Assembly: GCF_000238055.2 (NCBI RefSeq)
Contig: NZ_KE148312.1
Location: forward strand, 2,104,501-2,168,500
Source of the DNA: Oribacterium parvum ACB1
GTDB lineage: Bacteria; Bacillota; Clostridia; Lachnospirales; Lachnospiraceae
Direction of reading: 5' to 3'
DNA: 64,000 nucleotides
Positions 34,336 through 42,207 of this stretch are shown one piece after another; the first letter of the stretch is position 1; every line of letters begins with the position of its first letter. Below the pieces are notes generated by a model that was not told the DNA's origin, did no database searches, and saw only the letters and a list, made by a program, of their open reading frames with translations. Both the position numbers and the translations under genes were made by a program.

Positions 34336-35466
34336 TTATTTCTTTGCCGCCTTATCCGTAGGAAGATCCTTAACCTGCACTTCCTTATAATCGGAAGAGC
34401 CCGGCTCGCCAAGCTGAACCTTGTTCTCCGGATCCATCTGCCACTGGAACCAGCCGCCGTCATAGAGGTAAGCATTCTTAAAGCCATTCTCATGGGCAAT
34501 CAGGAAGGGAACGGAAGCTCTCCAACCTGTTCCACAGTAGAAAGCAATATCGTTTTTCTCAAGAGAGAGTCCGCTTTCCCCAAGATACTCTTCAAGCTTT
34601 GCAAGGTCAACTACCGTACCGTCCGCATTGTTGTAGGATCCGTCATCGGTATCATGTCCCCAAACAGCGCCTAAAGGCTCACCTGCTCTATCAATGTAGG
34701 AATAGCCGGAGGTTTTTCCTAAGAACTCATCCTTGGAACGGATGCTGACAAGTTTAAACTTTGCATCGTCCTTTATCTTCTCTTTTACTTCATCTATGCT
34801 GAGAACATACTCGGGATGAGCGGGAATCTTTACACCGAAATCTTCTTTCGTTGCTGCCGGCTCATTGACCTGTTTCTCTGTCTCAAATCCTTCCTTCACC
34901 CATGCGTCAATACCGCCGCTTAAATTCTTAACATCTTCTACACCGGCCCAGAGAAGAACGGTTGCCAGTCTGTCATCAGCCGTATTTTCCGGCGTATTTC
35001 CATAGGTCACAACAATGGTATCCTTCGTGATACCATAGTTCTTTAAGAGTTTTTCAATTTCTTCCGGACTACGGAAGTTCCATGTCTTTTCTTCCTCGAT
35101 ATCGTCCGTATTGACGTGAAAGGCTCCGGGAATATGTGCCTTATTGTAATCTTCATCCGCGTCCACAGGCCCCCATGCAGCTTCCAAGACCTTTACGTCT
35201 TTCCCGGAATCCAGTAAAGCTTTTACATAATCGGCAGAAACATAGACAGTCTCCTCCTTTACGGAAGAAAGCTCCGCAGCTTCTTTCTCTCCTGCCTTTT
35301 CCGTTTCCCCTGCCTTCTCCGTTTCCGTAGCTTTCTCACTTGCCGCTTCTGTAGACATTTCACTGCTTACAGCACTTGTCTCCGCTTTTTTTGCATTTCC
35401 ACAGGCAGAAAGGGCTGCCGTAAGAAATACTGCAGACAGAATGATTTTTCCATAGTTCTTTTTCAT
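34336..35466 (-). CDS. Exported rhodanese lipoprotein, YnjE-like (copy A)
   Basis: The 376-residue precursor has a lipobox (AALSAC, Cys22), a Thr/Glu/Lys-rich linker with a small tandem repeat (TEKAGE units), and two rhodanese domains. The first (about 72-200) keeps the HIPGAFHVN landmark but reads VTYGNT where the active Cys should be, so it is probably inactive. The second (about 218-345) has FYCGTGWRAS with Cys311. The CGTGWR loop resembles that of E. coli YnjE, a thiosulfate sulfurtransferase-type protein. A strong promoter lies upstream at 35535-35563, so this gene opens the locus. Confidence 0.92.
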   Translation of the reverse strand: MKKNYGKIILSAVFLTAALSACGNAKKAETSAVSSEMSTEAASEKATETEKAGETEKAGEKEAAELSSVKEETVYVSADYVKALLDSGKDVKVLEAAWGPVDADEDYNKAHIPGAFHVNTDDIEEEKTWNFRSPEEIEKLLKNYGITKDTIVVTYGNTPENTADDRLATVLLWAGVEDVKNLSGGIDAWVKEGFETEKQVNEPAATKEDFGVKIPAHPEYVLSIDEVKEKIKDDAKFKLVSIRSKDEFLGKTSGYSYIDRAGEPLGAVWGHDTDDGSYNNADGTVVDLAKLEEYLGESGLSLEKNDIAFYCGTGWRASVPFLIAHENGFKNAYLYDGGWFQWQMDPENKVQLGEPGSSDYKEVQVKDLPTDKAAKK

Positions 35467-35534
35467 AAATCTCCCTCTTTTCCGATACTATACAGTTTTT
35501 TTTAAAAAGAAAACTATTTTTCATCAACTTTGCC

Positions 35535-35563
35535 ATTATAGGAAGATTATTTAACTTTAGCAA
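35535..35563 (-). promoter_or_regulatory. Sigma-A promoter of the rhodanese locus
   Basis: On the minus strand TTGCTA (35558-35563) and TATAAT (35535-35540) are 17 bases apart. The -10 is a perfect consensus. It lies about 70 bases upstream of the rhodanese start. Confidence 0.8.
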
Positions 35564-35649
35564 GAAAATTGATTATTATATTATTTTATAGCACAGAGTG
35601 TTTATTGTATTTCCGAATAAGTATATCATGCTTTTTTATAACACTCGGT

Positions 35650-35684
35650 ATAAAAAAAGTATCGCAGCTAATCCCGCGATACTT
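35650..35684 (-). terminator. Terminator after rplT
   Basis: On the minus strand AAGTATCGC and GCGATACTT form a 9-bp stem with a 10-base loop, followed by seven T residues (complement of 35652-35658). It sits about 35 bases past the rplT stop and ends the infC-rpmI-rplT transcript. Confidence 0.88.
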
Positions 35685-35717
35685 CTTCTTAATCACAAAT
35701 GTCAAACGACAGTTTTC

Positions 35718-36068
35718 TTATAACTTAGCCTTTGCACTATCGCACAATGCCTTGAATCCTTCCGGATCTGCAATTGCCACTTCGGAAAGCATCTTTCTGT
35801 TCATCTCGATGCCTGCACTCTTTAAGCCGAACATAAGCTTGGAGTAAGAAAGACCGTTTAATCTTGCAGCTGCATTGATTCTGGCAATCCATAGCTGTCT
35901 GAACTGTCTCTTTCTTTCCTTACGACCCTTATAAGCCTCTGTAAGAGCACGCATAACACTCTGCTTTGCAATTCTATACTGCTTGGATCTTGCGCCTCTA
36001 TATCCCTTAGCTAATTTTAATACACGATTGTGCTTTTTCTTTGCGTTTAAGCCACCTTTAATTCTCAT
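35718..36068 (-). CDS. rplT: 50S ribosomal protein L20
   Basis: L20 binds 23S rRNA early in large-subunit assembly and, in several Firmicutes, represses its own operon by binding the leader. The 116 residues match the family: [20 protein letters not shown] at the N-terminus (quoted to residue 20), [38 protein letters not shown] and [14 protein letters not shown]. It is the last gene of infC-rpmI-rplT, followed by a clear terminator. Confidence 0.98.
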   Translation of the reverse strand: MRIKGGLNAKKKHNRVLKLAKGYRGARSKQYRIAKQSVMRALTEAYKGRKERKRQFRQLWIARINAAARLNGLSYSKLMFGLKSAGIEMNRKMLSEVAIADPEGFKALCDSAKAKL

Positions 36069-36094
36069 TTCATCCTCCTATTCTTACTCACACA

Positions 36095-36298
36095 TTACAG
36101 ATAAGGAAGAATCTTCTTCATTACCTTTTCATTGGTATGGTCAACTACGATGTCTTTTCTCAAGTTTCTCTTTCTCTTGGTAGACTTCTTGGTAAGGATG
36201 TGAGACTTAAATGCCTTATTTCTTACTAACTTTCCTGTACCGGTTAACTTAAAGCGCTTCTTTGCAGCTCTCTTTGTTTTCAGCTTTAACTTTGCCAT
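36095..36298 (-). CDS. rpmI: 50S ribosomal protein L35
   Basis: The 67-residue basic protein has the L35 pattern: [20 protein letters not shown], then [17 protein letters not shown] and a C-terminal VMKKILPYL. It sits 26 bases before rplT and 17 bases after infC, in the standard order. Nothing unusual is seen. Confidence 0.97.
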   Translation of the reverse strand: MAKLKLKTKRAAKKRFKLTGTGKLVRNKAFKSHILTKKSTKRKRNLRKDIVVDHTNEKVMKKILPYL

Positions 36299-36315
36299 AT
36301 TTGCCTCCTGTGAAT

Positions 36316-36837
36316 TTACTTTTTAGGGCTTAAAACCACTGCCATATTTCTTCCTTCCACCTTTGCAGCCTTATCGACAATTGCAATGTCGGAAAGCTTC
36401 TCTCCAAAATCATCCAGGATATACTTGGACTGGTTCATTCTGGACATCTCTCTTCCACGGAAACGCAAAGCAATCTTGACTTTATTGCCCTTTTCCAAGA
36501 ACTTTCTTGCTGCTGAAAGCTTCGTATTCAAATCATTGGTATCAATGTTCGGTGTCATACGAATTTCTTTCAATTCAGTGGTGTGCTGGTTCTTTTTGGC
36601 CTCTTTTTCCTTACGCAAGAGTTCATAACGATACTTACCGTAGTCCGCTATACGCACTACAGGGGGTGTTGCCGTTGCTGCAATCTTAATGAGATCCAAA
36701 TCCGCCTCTCTCGCCAGCTGCTGTGCATCCCGTACGGGCATAACACCGAGCTGTTCTCCTTCGGCACCGATAACTCTAACCTCTTTGTCCCTTATCTGCT
36801 CGTTAATTTCCAGTTCCGTATTCTTTTTAGCTGCCAT
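36316..36837 (-). CDS. infC: Translation initiation factor IF-3
   Basis: IF-3 keeps ribosomal subunits apart and checks the initiator tRNA-codon match. The N-domain shows [20 protein letters not shown] and the C-domain starts after the linker [10 protein letters not shown], with [28 protein letters not shown] and a [15 protein letters not shown] end. I take ATG 36837 because AGAGGAG lies just upstream; the frame extends to an ATG at 36855 with no ribosome site. The spacing is short (3 bases), so the true start could be elsewhere. A long leader with an attenuator precedes it. Confidence 0.96.
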   Translation of the reverse strand: MAAKKNTELEINEQIRDKEVRVIGAEGEQLGVMPVRDAQQLAREADLDLIKIAATATPPVVRIADYGKYRYELLRKEKEAKKNQHTTELKEIRMTPNIDTNDLNTKLSAARKFLEKGNKVKIALRFRGREMSRMNQSKYILDDFGEKLSDIAIVDKAAKVEGRNMAVVLSPKK

Positions 36838-36929
36838 AAGCTCCTCTCTGCACATGAATTTTGCTACATTTAAACGAAATGCCGTAATAGCAAGACGTTA
36901 TAGAGATATGCTCTTTCGAGCAAAATCCA

Positions 36930-37053
36930 CATAAAAATATGGTGGATTGAAAGCCAATCCACCATTGAAAATATACAGAGTAAATAATCAATTTAAACCC
37001 GGGTCAGCTTGACTGCCGAGGTGAGGTGGATACCTACTTTCCTGTCATAAGAC
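36930..37053 (-). promoter_or_regulatory. infC-rpmI-rplT leader with attenuator (L20-leader type)
   Basis: The minus-strand leader contains a terminator hairpin, TGGTGGATTG pairing with CAATCCACCA (36940-36964), followed by a T-rich run. About 65 bases upstream lies ATCCACC (complement of 37025-37031), identical to part of the 3' arm, so it can pair with GGTGGAT and prevent the terminator. This matches the autoregulatory leaders known for this operon in Firmicutes, where L20 is the ligand; binding here is inferred. Confidence 0.8.
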
Positions 37054-37059
37054 TGTAAC

Positions 37060-37088
37060 AGTCTAACAAGAAAAGAACTGCTTGTCAA
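37060..37088 (-). promoter_or_regulatory. Promoter of infC-rpmI-rplT
   Basis: On the minus strand TTGACA (37083-37088) and TAGACT (37060-37065) are separated by 17 bases. The -35 is perfect. The predicted start is about 37053, giving a leader of about 215 bases. Confidence 0.85.
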
Positions 37089-37103
37089 TGCTTTATTTTA
37101 GCG

Positions 37104-37571
37104 CTAATCAAACTTTCCGCTATACTTGTCAATCTTCCCCTCCGCGGCATCCTGAAAGATTTCATCCATGGTGCGCCATGCCAAAACCGCACACTTTACA
37201 CGGGCGGGCATGTGAGAAATATCCTCCAAAATTCCCGCCTCTTCGAGTTCTTCTTTCTCTTCTTCCGTAATCTTTCCGCGAATCATACGAAGAAAAATTT
37301 CGGAAAGACGGAGAGCCTCGTCCTTCTTCTTTCCGGTAATCAGGTCGCACATGATGTCACTGCTCGCCTGAGAAATGGCACATCCGTCTCCATCAAAGCT
37401 CGCTTCCACAATATTTTCATCCTGATCAAGCTTCAGATACAGGACAATATCATCTCCACAACTTGGATTTACTCCTTCCAGAGAAAAATCCGCGTTCTCC
37501 ATCTTGTACTTATGAAGAGGACGGATATTGTGCTCCGTCAATATTTCGTTGTAATAGGTATTATTCGCCAT
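37104..37571 (-). CDS. sufU: Fe-S cluster assembly sulfurtransferase SufU
   Basis: SufU is a zinc protein that takes sulfur from the SufS persulfide and passes it to SufB. The 155-residue sequence has the three zinc cysteines: NPSCGDDI, GCAISQASSDIM and KCAVLAWRTM. An IscU-like fold is expected. It overlaps the sufS stop by 11 bases and ends the sufCBDSU operon. The SufU rather than SufE form is the Firmicute arrangement. Confidence 0.95.
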   Translation of the reverse strand: MANNTYYNEILTEHNIRPLHKYKMENADFSLEGVNPSCGDDIVLYLKLDQDENIVEASFDGDGCAISQASSDIMCDLITGKKKDEALRLSEIFLRMIRGKITEEEKEELEEAGILEDISHMPARVKCAVLAWRTMDEIFQDAAEGKIDKYSGKFD

Positions 37572-38793
37572 ATCCCATCGCTCCTCTGATTGTTTTTAAA
37601 GCGGCCAAAAAGGCATCTACATCCTCTTTGGTATTGTATAAGCCGAGGCTTACCCTACTGGTACTAGGCGTCCCCATAAACTTCATAAGAGGCTGCGCAC
37701 AGTGGTGTCCTGCTCGAATACAGACTTTATGAGAGTCCATAATTTCCGCAATATCATGAGGATGTACCCCGTCAATCGTAAAGGTCATGATTCCGTGGTG
37801 ATTTTTTCCCTTCTCGGACCCCAAGATATGCACATGGGGAATTTCCTTCATCCCTGCCATAAGATATTCGGAAAGCTCTTTTTCTCTCTCTTCGATAAAA
37901 GAAAATCCAAGCTTCTCTATATACTGAATAGCCGCTTCCAAACCGACAGCTCCGCCAACATTTACGGTACCGGCTTCGAATTTATGGGGAAGCTCAGCCC
38001 AAGTGGCATCTTCCTTCGTAACATACTCAATCATCTCTCCGCCAAAGAGGAAGGGAGGCATTTTTTCCAGTAATTCCTTCTTTCCATAAACCGCACCGAT
38101 TCCCATCGGACCGTAAACTTTATGGCCGGAAAAGGCTAAAAAGTCCACATCCATGGCCTGTACGTCCACCTTTCTGTGCGGCACGGACTGCGCACCGTCA
38201 CAGACAAAAATAGCATTGTTTTCATGAGTCAGCTTTACAAAAGTCTCGATATCCTGTCGATTTCCCAGAACATTGGAAACTTCCGCCATGGCTACAATTT
38301 TCACCTTATCATTCAGTGCCTTTTTAAAGCTTTCCAAAGAAATGAGTCCTTCTTCATTCGGCTCCAGGAAGGTGAGCTTAGCGCCCTTTTCTTTTGCAAT
38401 CTGCTGCCAAGGAATCAGGTTACTGTGATGCTCCATGATGGTAATCAGGATCTCATCTCCCTCTTTCAAAAAGGCTCTTCCGTAGCTTTGCGCAACGAGG
38501 TTTAAGCCCTCCGTCGCATTTCGTACAAAGATAATTTCCTCCGCGCTTTTGGCATTTAGAAAGTTCTGCACGGATACTCTCGCTTTCTCATAGGCTTCCG
38601 TCGCCTTAAGGGAGAGCTCATAGAGTCCGCGAAGCGGATTGGCGTTTTCCGTCTCATAATAATTTTTCATAGCTTCCAGCACTGTATAGGGTTTCTGTGT
38701 GGTGGCAGCATTGTCCAGATAGAAAAAGTCAGCGCTTTTAAAAATGGGAAAATCCGCTTTTATCCTTGCAATCTCTTTTTCTCTCTCTTCCAT
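37561..38793 (-). CDS. sufS: Cysteine desulfurase SufS
   Basis: SufS is a PLP enzyme that removes sulfur from cysteine as a persulfide. The 410 residues show FYLDNAATTQKP at the N-terminus, the GDEILITIMEHHSNLIPWQ segment, the PLP lysine in FSGHKVYGPMGIG, and the catalytic Cys in IRAGHHCAQPLM near residue 365. It overlaps sufD by one base and sufU by 11 bases. Confidence 0.97.
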   Translation of the reverse strand: MEEREKEIARIKADFPIFKSADFFYLDNAATTQKPYTVLEAMKNYYETENANPLRGLYELSLKATEAYEKARVSVQNFLNAKSAEEIIFVRNATEGLNLVAQSYGRAFLKEGDEILITIMEHHSNLIPWQQIAKEKGAKLTFLEPNEEGLISLESFKKALNDKVKIVAMAEVSNVLGNRQDIETFVKLTHENNAIFVCDGAQSVPHRKVDVQAMDVDFLAFSGHKVYGPMGIGAVYGKKELLEKMPPFLFGGEMIEYVTKEDATWAELPHKFEAGTVNVGGAVGLEAAIQYIEKLGFSFIEEREKELSEYLMAGMKEIPHVHILGSEKGKNHHGIMTFTIDGVHPHDIAEIMDSHKVCIRAGHHCAQPLMKFMGTPSTSRVSLGLYNTKEDVDAFLAALKTIRGAMGYGE

Positions 38794-39851
38794 TAGTCCT
38801 CCTCACTCCTCTTTTCCCGAAGCTCCGCTTCTATATATTCTTCTACCTTTTTATCCATAATACCGTGGATTGCGCTTTCCATTCGAGCCTCCGCTATCAG
38901 CTCATAAGCCGCCTCCAAAGAAAGTCCGCGGCTTTCCATATAGAAAAGACTCTCTTCATCAAGTCTTCCGATACTTGCCCCGTGATTTCCTTCCACATCA
39001 TCCTCATCACAAAGAATAACGGGAATCGTCTGATTCACTACGGAGTCGTCCATAAGAAGCACATTTTCCTGCTCCGTACCGGAAGCTCCCTTTGCGCCAT
39101 GTTTTAAATCAATGGTGCCGCGGAATATTTTCACCGCATCTTCCCGCAGTACACCGTCAGCTACGATATTGGAAATCGTCTTTTTCCCCCTGTGATTCAC
39201 TACAAGATTAAAATCCGCTTTTTCTTTTTGAGAGAGCACATAGTCAAGATGCAAGTCTGCCTCGGACTTATCTCCGTTTAAATCAATCTGGTAGGAAATA
39301 TGATGGCTCTTTCCGGAGAGAAGAAGGGAAGTCAGTTTCAGCTTCGCCTTTTCTTCCAAAACAAAGGAAAAATCCTGTAAATGTGCAAAGTCCTTCGCAT
39401 TCTTTACAGCAATAACGAGGTCCAGCTTGGCATTTTTCTTTAAAAGGAATTTTTCCTGCAAAAAAGCCATATTCTTGGACTCTTTCAAGGATTCAATCGC
39501 TAAAAAGAGCTTGAGTCTTGCCCCCTCTTCCACCGTAAAACAGTAAGCGGAGTGCTCCACCGCATTTTCCCCGTTTCGAAAATGCATGCGAATATATTCA
39601 GGGCTCTCCTCTCCTTCTTTTAGTACAAAGGACTGCACAGGAAGTCTTTCCTCACGGAAATAATCGTCCAGTGCCGTACTCATGCTGCCGGAAAAGTCAT
39701 TCTCTTCCGTAAGCCTCTTTGGAAGCTTTCCTTCTACGGAAGGCTGATACGTTGTAAGTTCTCCCGGTATTTCGAGCTTTGCCTCGTTCATTTTCAACCA
39801 GCGAAAGGTAGGCACAGGCATTTTATTGATTATAAATTGATTCTCTTTCAT
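38793..39851 (-). CDS. sufD: Fe-S cluster assembly protein SufD
   Basis: SufD partners SufB and SufC in the scaffold complex. The ATG at 39851 follows GGAAGGAGGATAGG; the frame extends to 39881 inside sufB without a better site. The 352-residue protein has the SufBD beta-helix core (residues about 100-310) and the family end: CDEDDVEGNHGASIGRLDEE, then FYMESRGLS. The N-terminal part is less conserved. It lies between sufB and sufS in the operon. Confidence 0.93.
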   Translation of the reverse strand: MKENQFIINKMPVPTFRWLKMNEAKLEIPGELTTYQPSVEGKLPKRLTEENDFSGSMSTALDDYFREERLPVQSFVLKEGEESPEYIRMHFRNGENAVEHSAYCFTVEEGARLKLFLAIESLKESKNMAFLQEKFLLKKNAKLDLVIAVKNAKDFAHLQDFSFVLEEKAKLKLTSLLLSGKSHHISYQIDLNGDKSEADLHLDYVLSQKEKADFNLVVNHRGKKTISNIVADGVLREDAVKIFRGTIDLKHGAKGASGTEQENVLLMDDSVVNQTIPVILCDEDDVEGNHGASIGRLDEESLFYMESRGLSLEAAYELIAEARMESAIHGIMDKKVEEYIEAELREKRSEED

Positions 39852-39864
39852 CCTATCCTCCTTC

Positions 39865-41280
39865 CTAGCCGATGGCTCCAACCATTTCCAAACGAATCAA
39901 ATTGTTCATTTCCACCGCATACTCTAAGGGAAGCTCCTTGGAAACCGAATCCGCAAAACCGCTTACGATAAGAGACTTTGCTTCTTCTTCCGAGATTCCT
40001 CTACTCATCAGGTAGAAAACCGCATCATCGGAAATTCTTCCGATCTTCGCCTCGTGTCCCACATCGGCCTTGTTGGTACGTACATCAATAGCCGGTACGG
40101 TATCGGAACGGGACTCGTCATCGAGCATCAAGGACTGACAGGAAACGGCAGACTTCGCATTCTTTGCCTGATTCTGAATCACTACAGCAGAGCGATAAGT
40201 GGAAATGCCGCCGCCCTTCGAAATCGAACGGGTATTGATAAAGGAGCTGGTGTCCTTCCCGATATGCACCATCTTTGCTCCGGTATCAAGATTCTGTCCC
40301 TTTCCGGCGAAAGTCACTCCTGTGAACTGGGAACGCGCATTGTCTCCCTTTAAAATGGTCATCGGGTAAAGATAGGAAACATGGGAACCGAAAGAGCCGG
40401 AAACCCATTCCATAATCCCGTTCTCCTCTACCTTTGCCCTCTTTGTATTTAGGTTATACATATTCTTGGACCAGTTCTCAATGGTGGAGTAGCGAAGCTT
40501 CGCATTTTTCCCGACAAAGAGCTCCACACAGCCTGCATGGAGGTTCGCCACATTGTACTTCGGTGCAGAGCAGCCCTCAATAAAATGAAGCTGTGCACCC
40601 TCATCCACAATAATCAGGGTATGCTCAAACTGCCCCGCTCCCTTCGCATTTAAGCGGAAATAGGACTGCAGGGGGATTTCCACATTGACCCCCTTCGGAA
40701 CATAGACGAAGGATCCGCCTGACCAAACCGCTCCGTGAAGTGCGGCAAACTTGTGGTCTGTCGGTGGCACCAGTTTCATGAAGTGCTCTTCAATCATTTT
40801 TCCATAGGGACCATGCAATGCAGACTCAATATCAGTATAAATAACGCCCTGTCTTGCCACCTCTTCCTGGAGATTATGATAAACGAGCTCCGAGTCATAC
40901 TGCGCTCCTACTCCGGCAAGGCTCTTTCTTTCTGCCTCAGGAATCCCGAGCTTCTCAAAGGTATTCTTAATATCTTCCGGCACCTCTTCCCAGCTCTGAG
41001 ACATTTCCGTATTCGGTTTTACATAGGTCACGATATTGTCTACATTGAGACCTGAAATATCCGGCCCCCAGTTCGGCATTTCAGACTTATGGTAAATTTC
41101 TAAGGATTTTAAACGAAAATCCCGCATCCACTTGGGATCCTTTTTCTTCTCGGAAATCTCGAGAACGATATCCTCGGTCAATCCCTCTTTTATCTTATAG
41201 AACTCTCCTTCTTTTTCCTCATAGCGGAAATCATAGAGGGAGCGATCGATGTCTTCAACTATTGCTCTGTCTTTTGCCAT
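39865..41280 (-). CDS. sufB: Fe-S cluster assembly protein SufB
   Basis: SufB is the scaffold on which SUF clusters form. The 471 residues show family landmarks: GLNVDNIVTYVKPNTEMSQS, AALHGAVWSGGSFVYVPKGV, EGCSAPKYNVANLHAGCVEL with the key Cys, WVSGSFGSHVSYLYP and DVRTNKADVGHEAKIGRISD. The Cys in VSCQSLMLDD is also conserved in the family. It starts 3 bases after the sufC stop, giving tight coupling. Confidence 0.98.
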   Translation of the reverse strand: MAKDRAIVEDIDRSLYDFRYEEKEGEFYKIKEGLTEDIVLEISEKKKDPKWMRDFRLKSLEIYHKSEMPNWGPDISGLNVDNIVTYVKPNTEMSQSWEEVPEDIKNTFEKLGIPEAERKSLAGVGAQYDSELVYHNLQEEVARQGVIYTDIESALHGPYGKMIEEHFMKLVPPTDHKFAALHGAVWSGGSFVYVPKGVNVEIPLQSYFRLNAKGAGQFEHTLIIVDEGAQLHFIEGCSAPKYNVANLHAGCVELFVGKNAKLRYSTIENWSKNMYNLNTKRAKVEENGIMEWVSGSFGSHVSYLYPMTILKGDNARSQFTGVTFAGKGQNLDTGAKMVHIGKDTSSFINTRSISKGGGISTYRSAVVIQNQAKNAKSAVSCQSLMLDDESRSDTVPAIDVRTNKADVGHEAKIGRISDDAVFYLMSRGISEEEAKSLIVSGFADSVSKELPLEYAVEMNNLIRLEMVGAIG

Positions 41281-41283
41281 ACT

Positions 41284-42027
41284 TTAACCCTCTAAGAAGG
41301 ACTCAAAGCCCTCATCATTAATCTTATTGACCAGACTGCCGTCTCCGGTAGCCTTGATTTTCCCGTTTACAATGACATGTGTCTTATCCACGCTAAGTGC
41401 CTCCAGGATTCTTGTGGAGTGGGTAATGATAAGAAGCGCGCCATCCATATTTTTCTGATATGCCTTTACGCCTTCGGACACCGTACGAACTGCGTCCACA
41501 TCCAGTCCGGAGTCGGTTTCATCCAGAATGGCGAGCTCCGGCTTTAGCATAAGGAGTTGTAAAATCTCAGCTTTCTTCTTCTCTCCGCCGGAGAAACCTA
41601 CATTTAAGTCTCTTTCCGCATAACTGTGATCCATACCCAAGATATCCATGGAAGCCTTCAGCTCCTTACGGAAGTCCCATAGACGGATTCTCTTTCCGAA
41701 TCTTTGCTCCATAGCGGAACGGATAAAGTTTCCAAGGCTTACTCCCGGTACTTCAAGCGGATTTTGGAAGGAAAGGAAAATGCCTCTCTTCGCCCTCTTA
41801 TCCACCGCCTCGGCAGTGATATTCTCACCGTTAAATACGATTTCTCCTCCGGTAATGATGTAGCGGGGATTTCCCATAATGGCATTTCCGAGGGTGGACT
41901 TTCCTGCCCCGTTCGGTCCCATTAAAACATGGGTCTCTCCTTTATTTATAGTCAAATTAACCGCATCGAGAATGGCCTTCTCTTCTACGGAAACAGATAA
42001 ATTTTTGATGTCCAGCAAATCTGCCAT
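41284..42027 (-). CDS. sufC: Fe-S cluster assembly ATPase SufC
   Basis: SufC is the ABC-type ATPase that drives SufBCD. In 247 residues it has Walker A MGPNGAGKSTLGNAI, signature NVGFSGGEKKKAEILQLLML (20 residues), Walker B LAILDETDSGLDVDAV and the switch His in LIITHSTRIL. It has no membrane partner, as expected. The start follows GGAGG. It opens the operon, with a promoter at 42147-42175 and a 26-codon leader ORF between promoter and gene. Confidence 0.98.
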   Translation of the reverse strand: MADLLDIKNLSVSVEEKAILDAVNLTINKGETHVLMGPNGAGKSTLGNAIMGNPRYIITGGEIVFNGENITAEAVDKRAKRGIFLSFQNPLEVPGVSLGNFIRSAMEQRFGKRIRLWDFRKELKASMDILGMDHSYAERDLNVGFSGGEKKKAEILQLLMLKPELAILDETDSGLDVDAVRTVSEGVKAYQKNMDGALLIITHSTRILEALSVDKTHVIVNGKIKATGDGSLVNKINDEGFESFLEG

Positions 42028-42041
42028 AATTCCTCCATCTA

Positions 42042-42122
42042 CTAATGCCGCCTTACGTTTAAGCGATATGTATTATTCCATAATTTATTTAGCAGTAAGT
42101 TGAGTACAAAATACAATAACAT
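42042..42122 (-). CDS. Possible 26-residue leader peptide upstream of sufC
   Basis: An ATG at 42122 has a near-perfect ribosome site (GGGAGG, five bases upstream) and opens a frame of 26 codons ending in two consecutive stop codons, 14 bases before the sufC ATG. The peptide begins MLLYFVLNLLLNKLW and ends with a basic stretch RLNVRRH; seven of its residues are Leu. It sits downstream of the suf promoter, so it lies in the suf mRNA. It could be a regulatory leader peptide or a small membrane-associated peptide. No homologue is known to me. Confidence 0.5.
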   Translation of the reverse strand: MLLYFVLNLLLNKLWNNTYRLNVRRH

Positions 42123-42146
42123 CTCTTCCTCCCTTACATTCCCCGC

Positions 42147-42175
42147 ATTATAAAGCAGTAGCTTTGCTGTGACAA
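42147..42175 (-). promoter_or_regulatory. Promoter of the suf operon
   Basis: On the minus strand TTGTCA (42170-42175) and TATAAT (42147-42152) are 17 bases apart. It lies between the structured RNA terminator and sufC, giving a leader of about 110 bases that contains the small ORF. Confidence 0.82.
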
Positions 42176-42207
42176 TAGTATTCCTAGTAATTTTATAGGA
42201 TTATAAG

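Noticed and set aside
22262-35466. Integrated mobile island
   Set aside because: No integrase, transposase, tRNA junction or flanking repeat was found, and codon and base use look like the neighbours.
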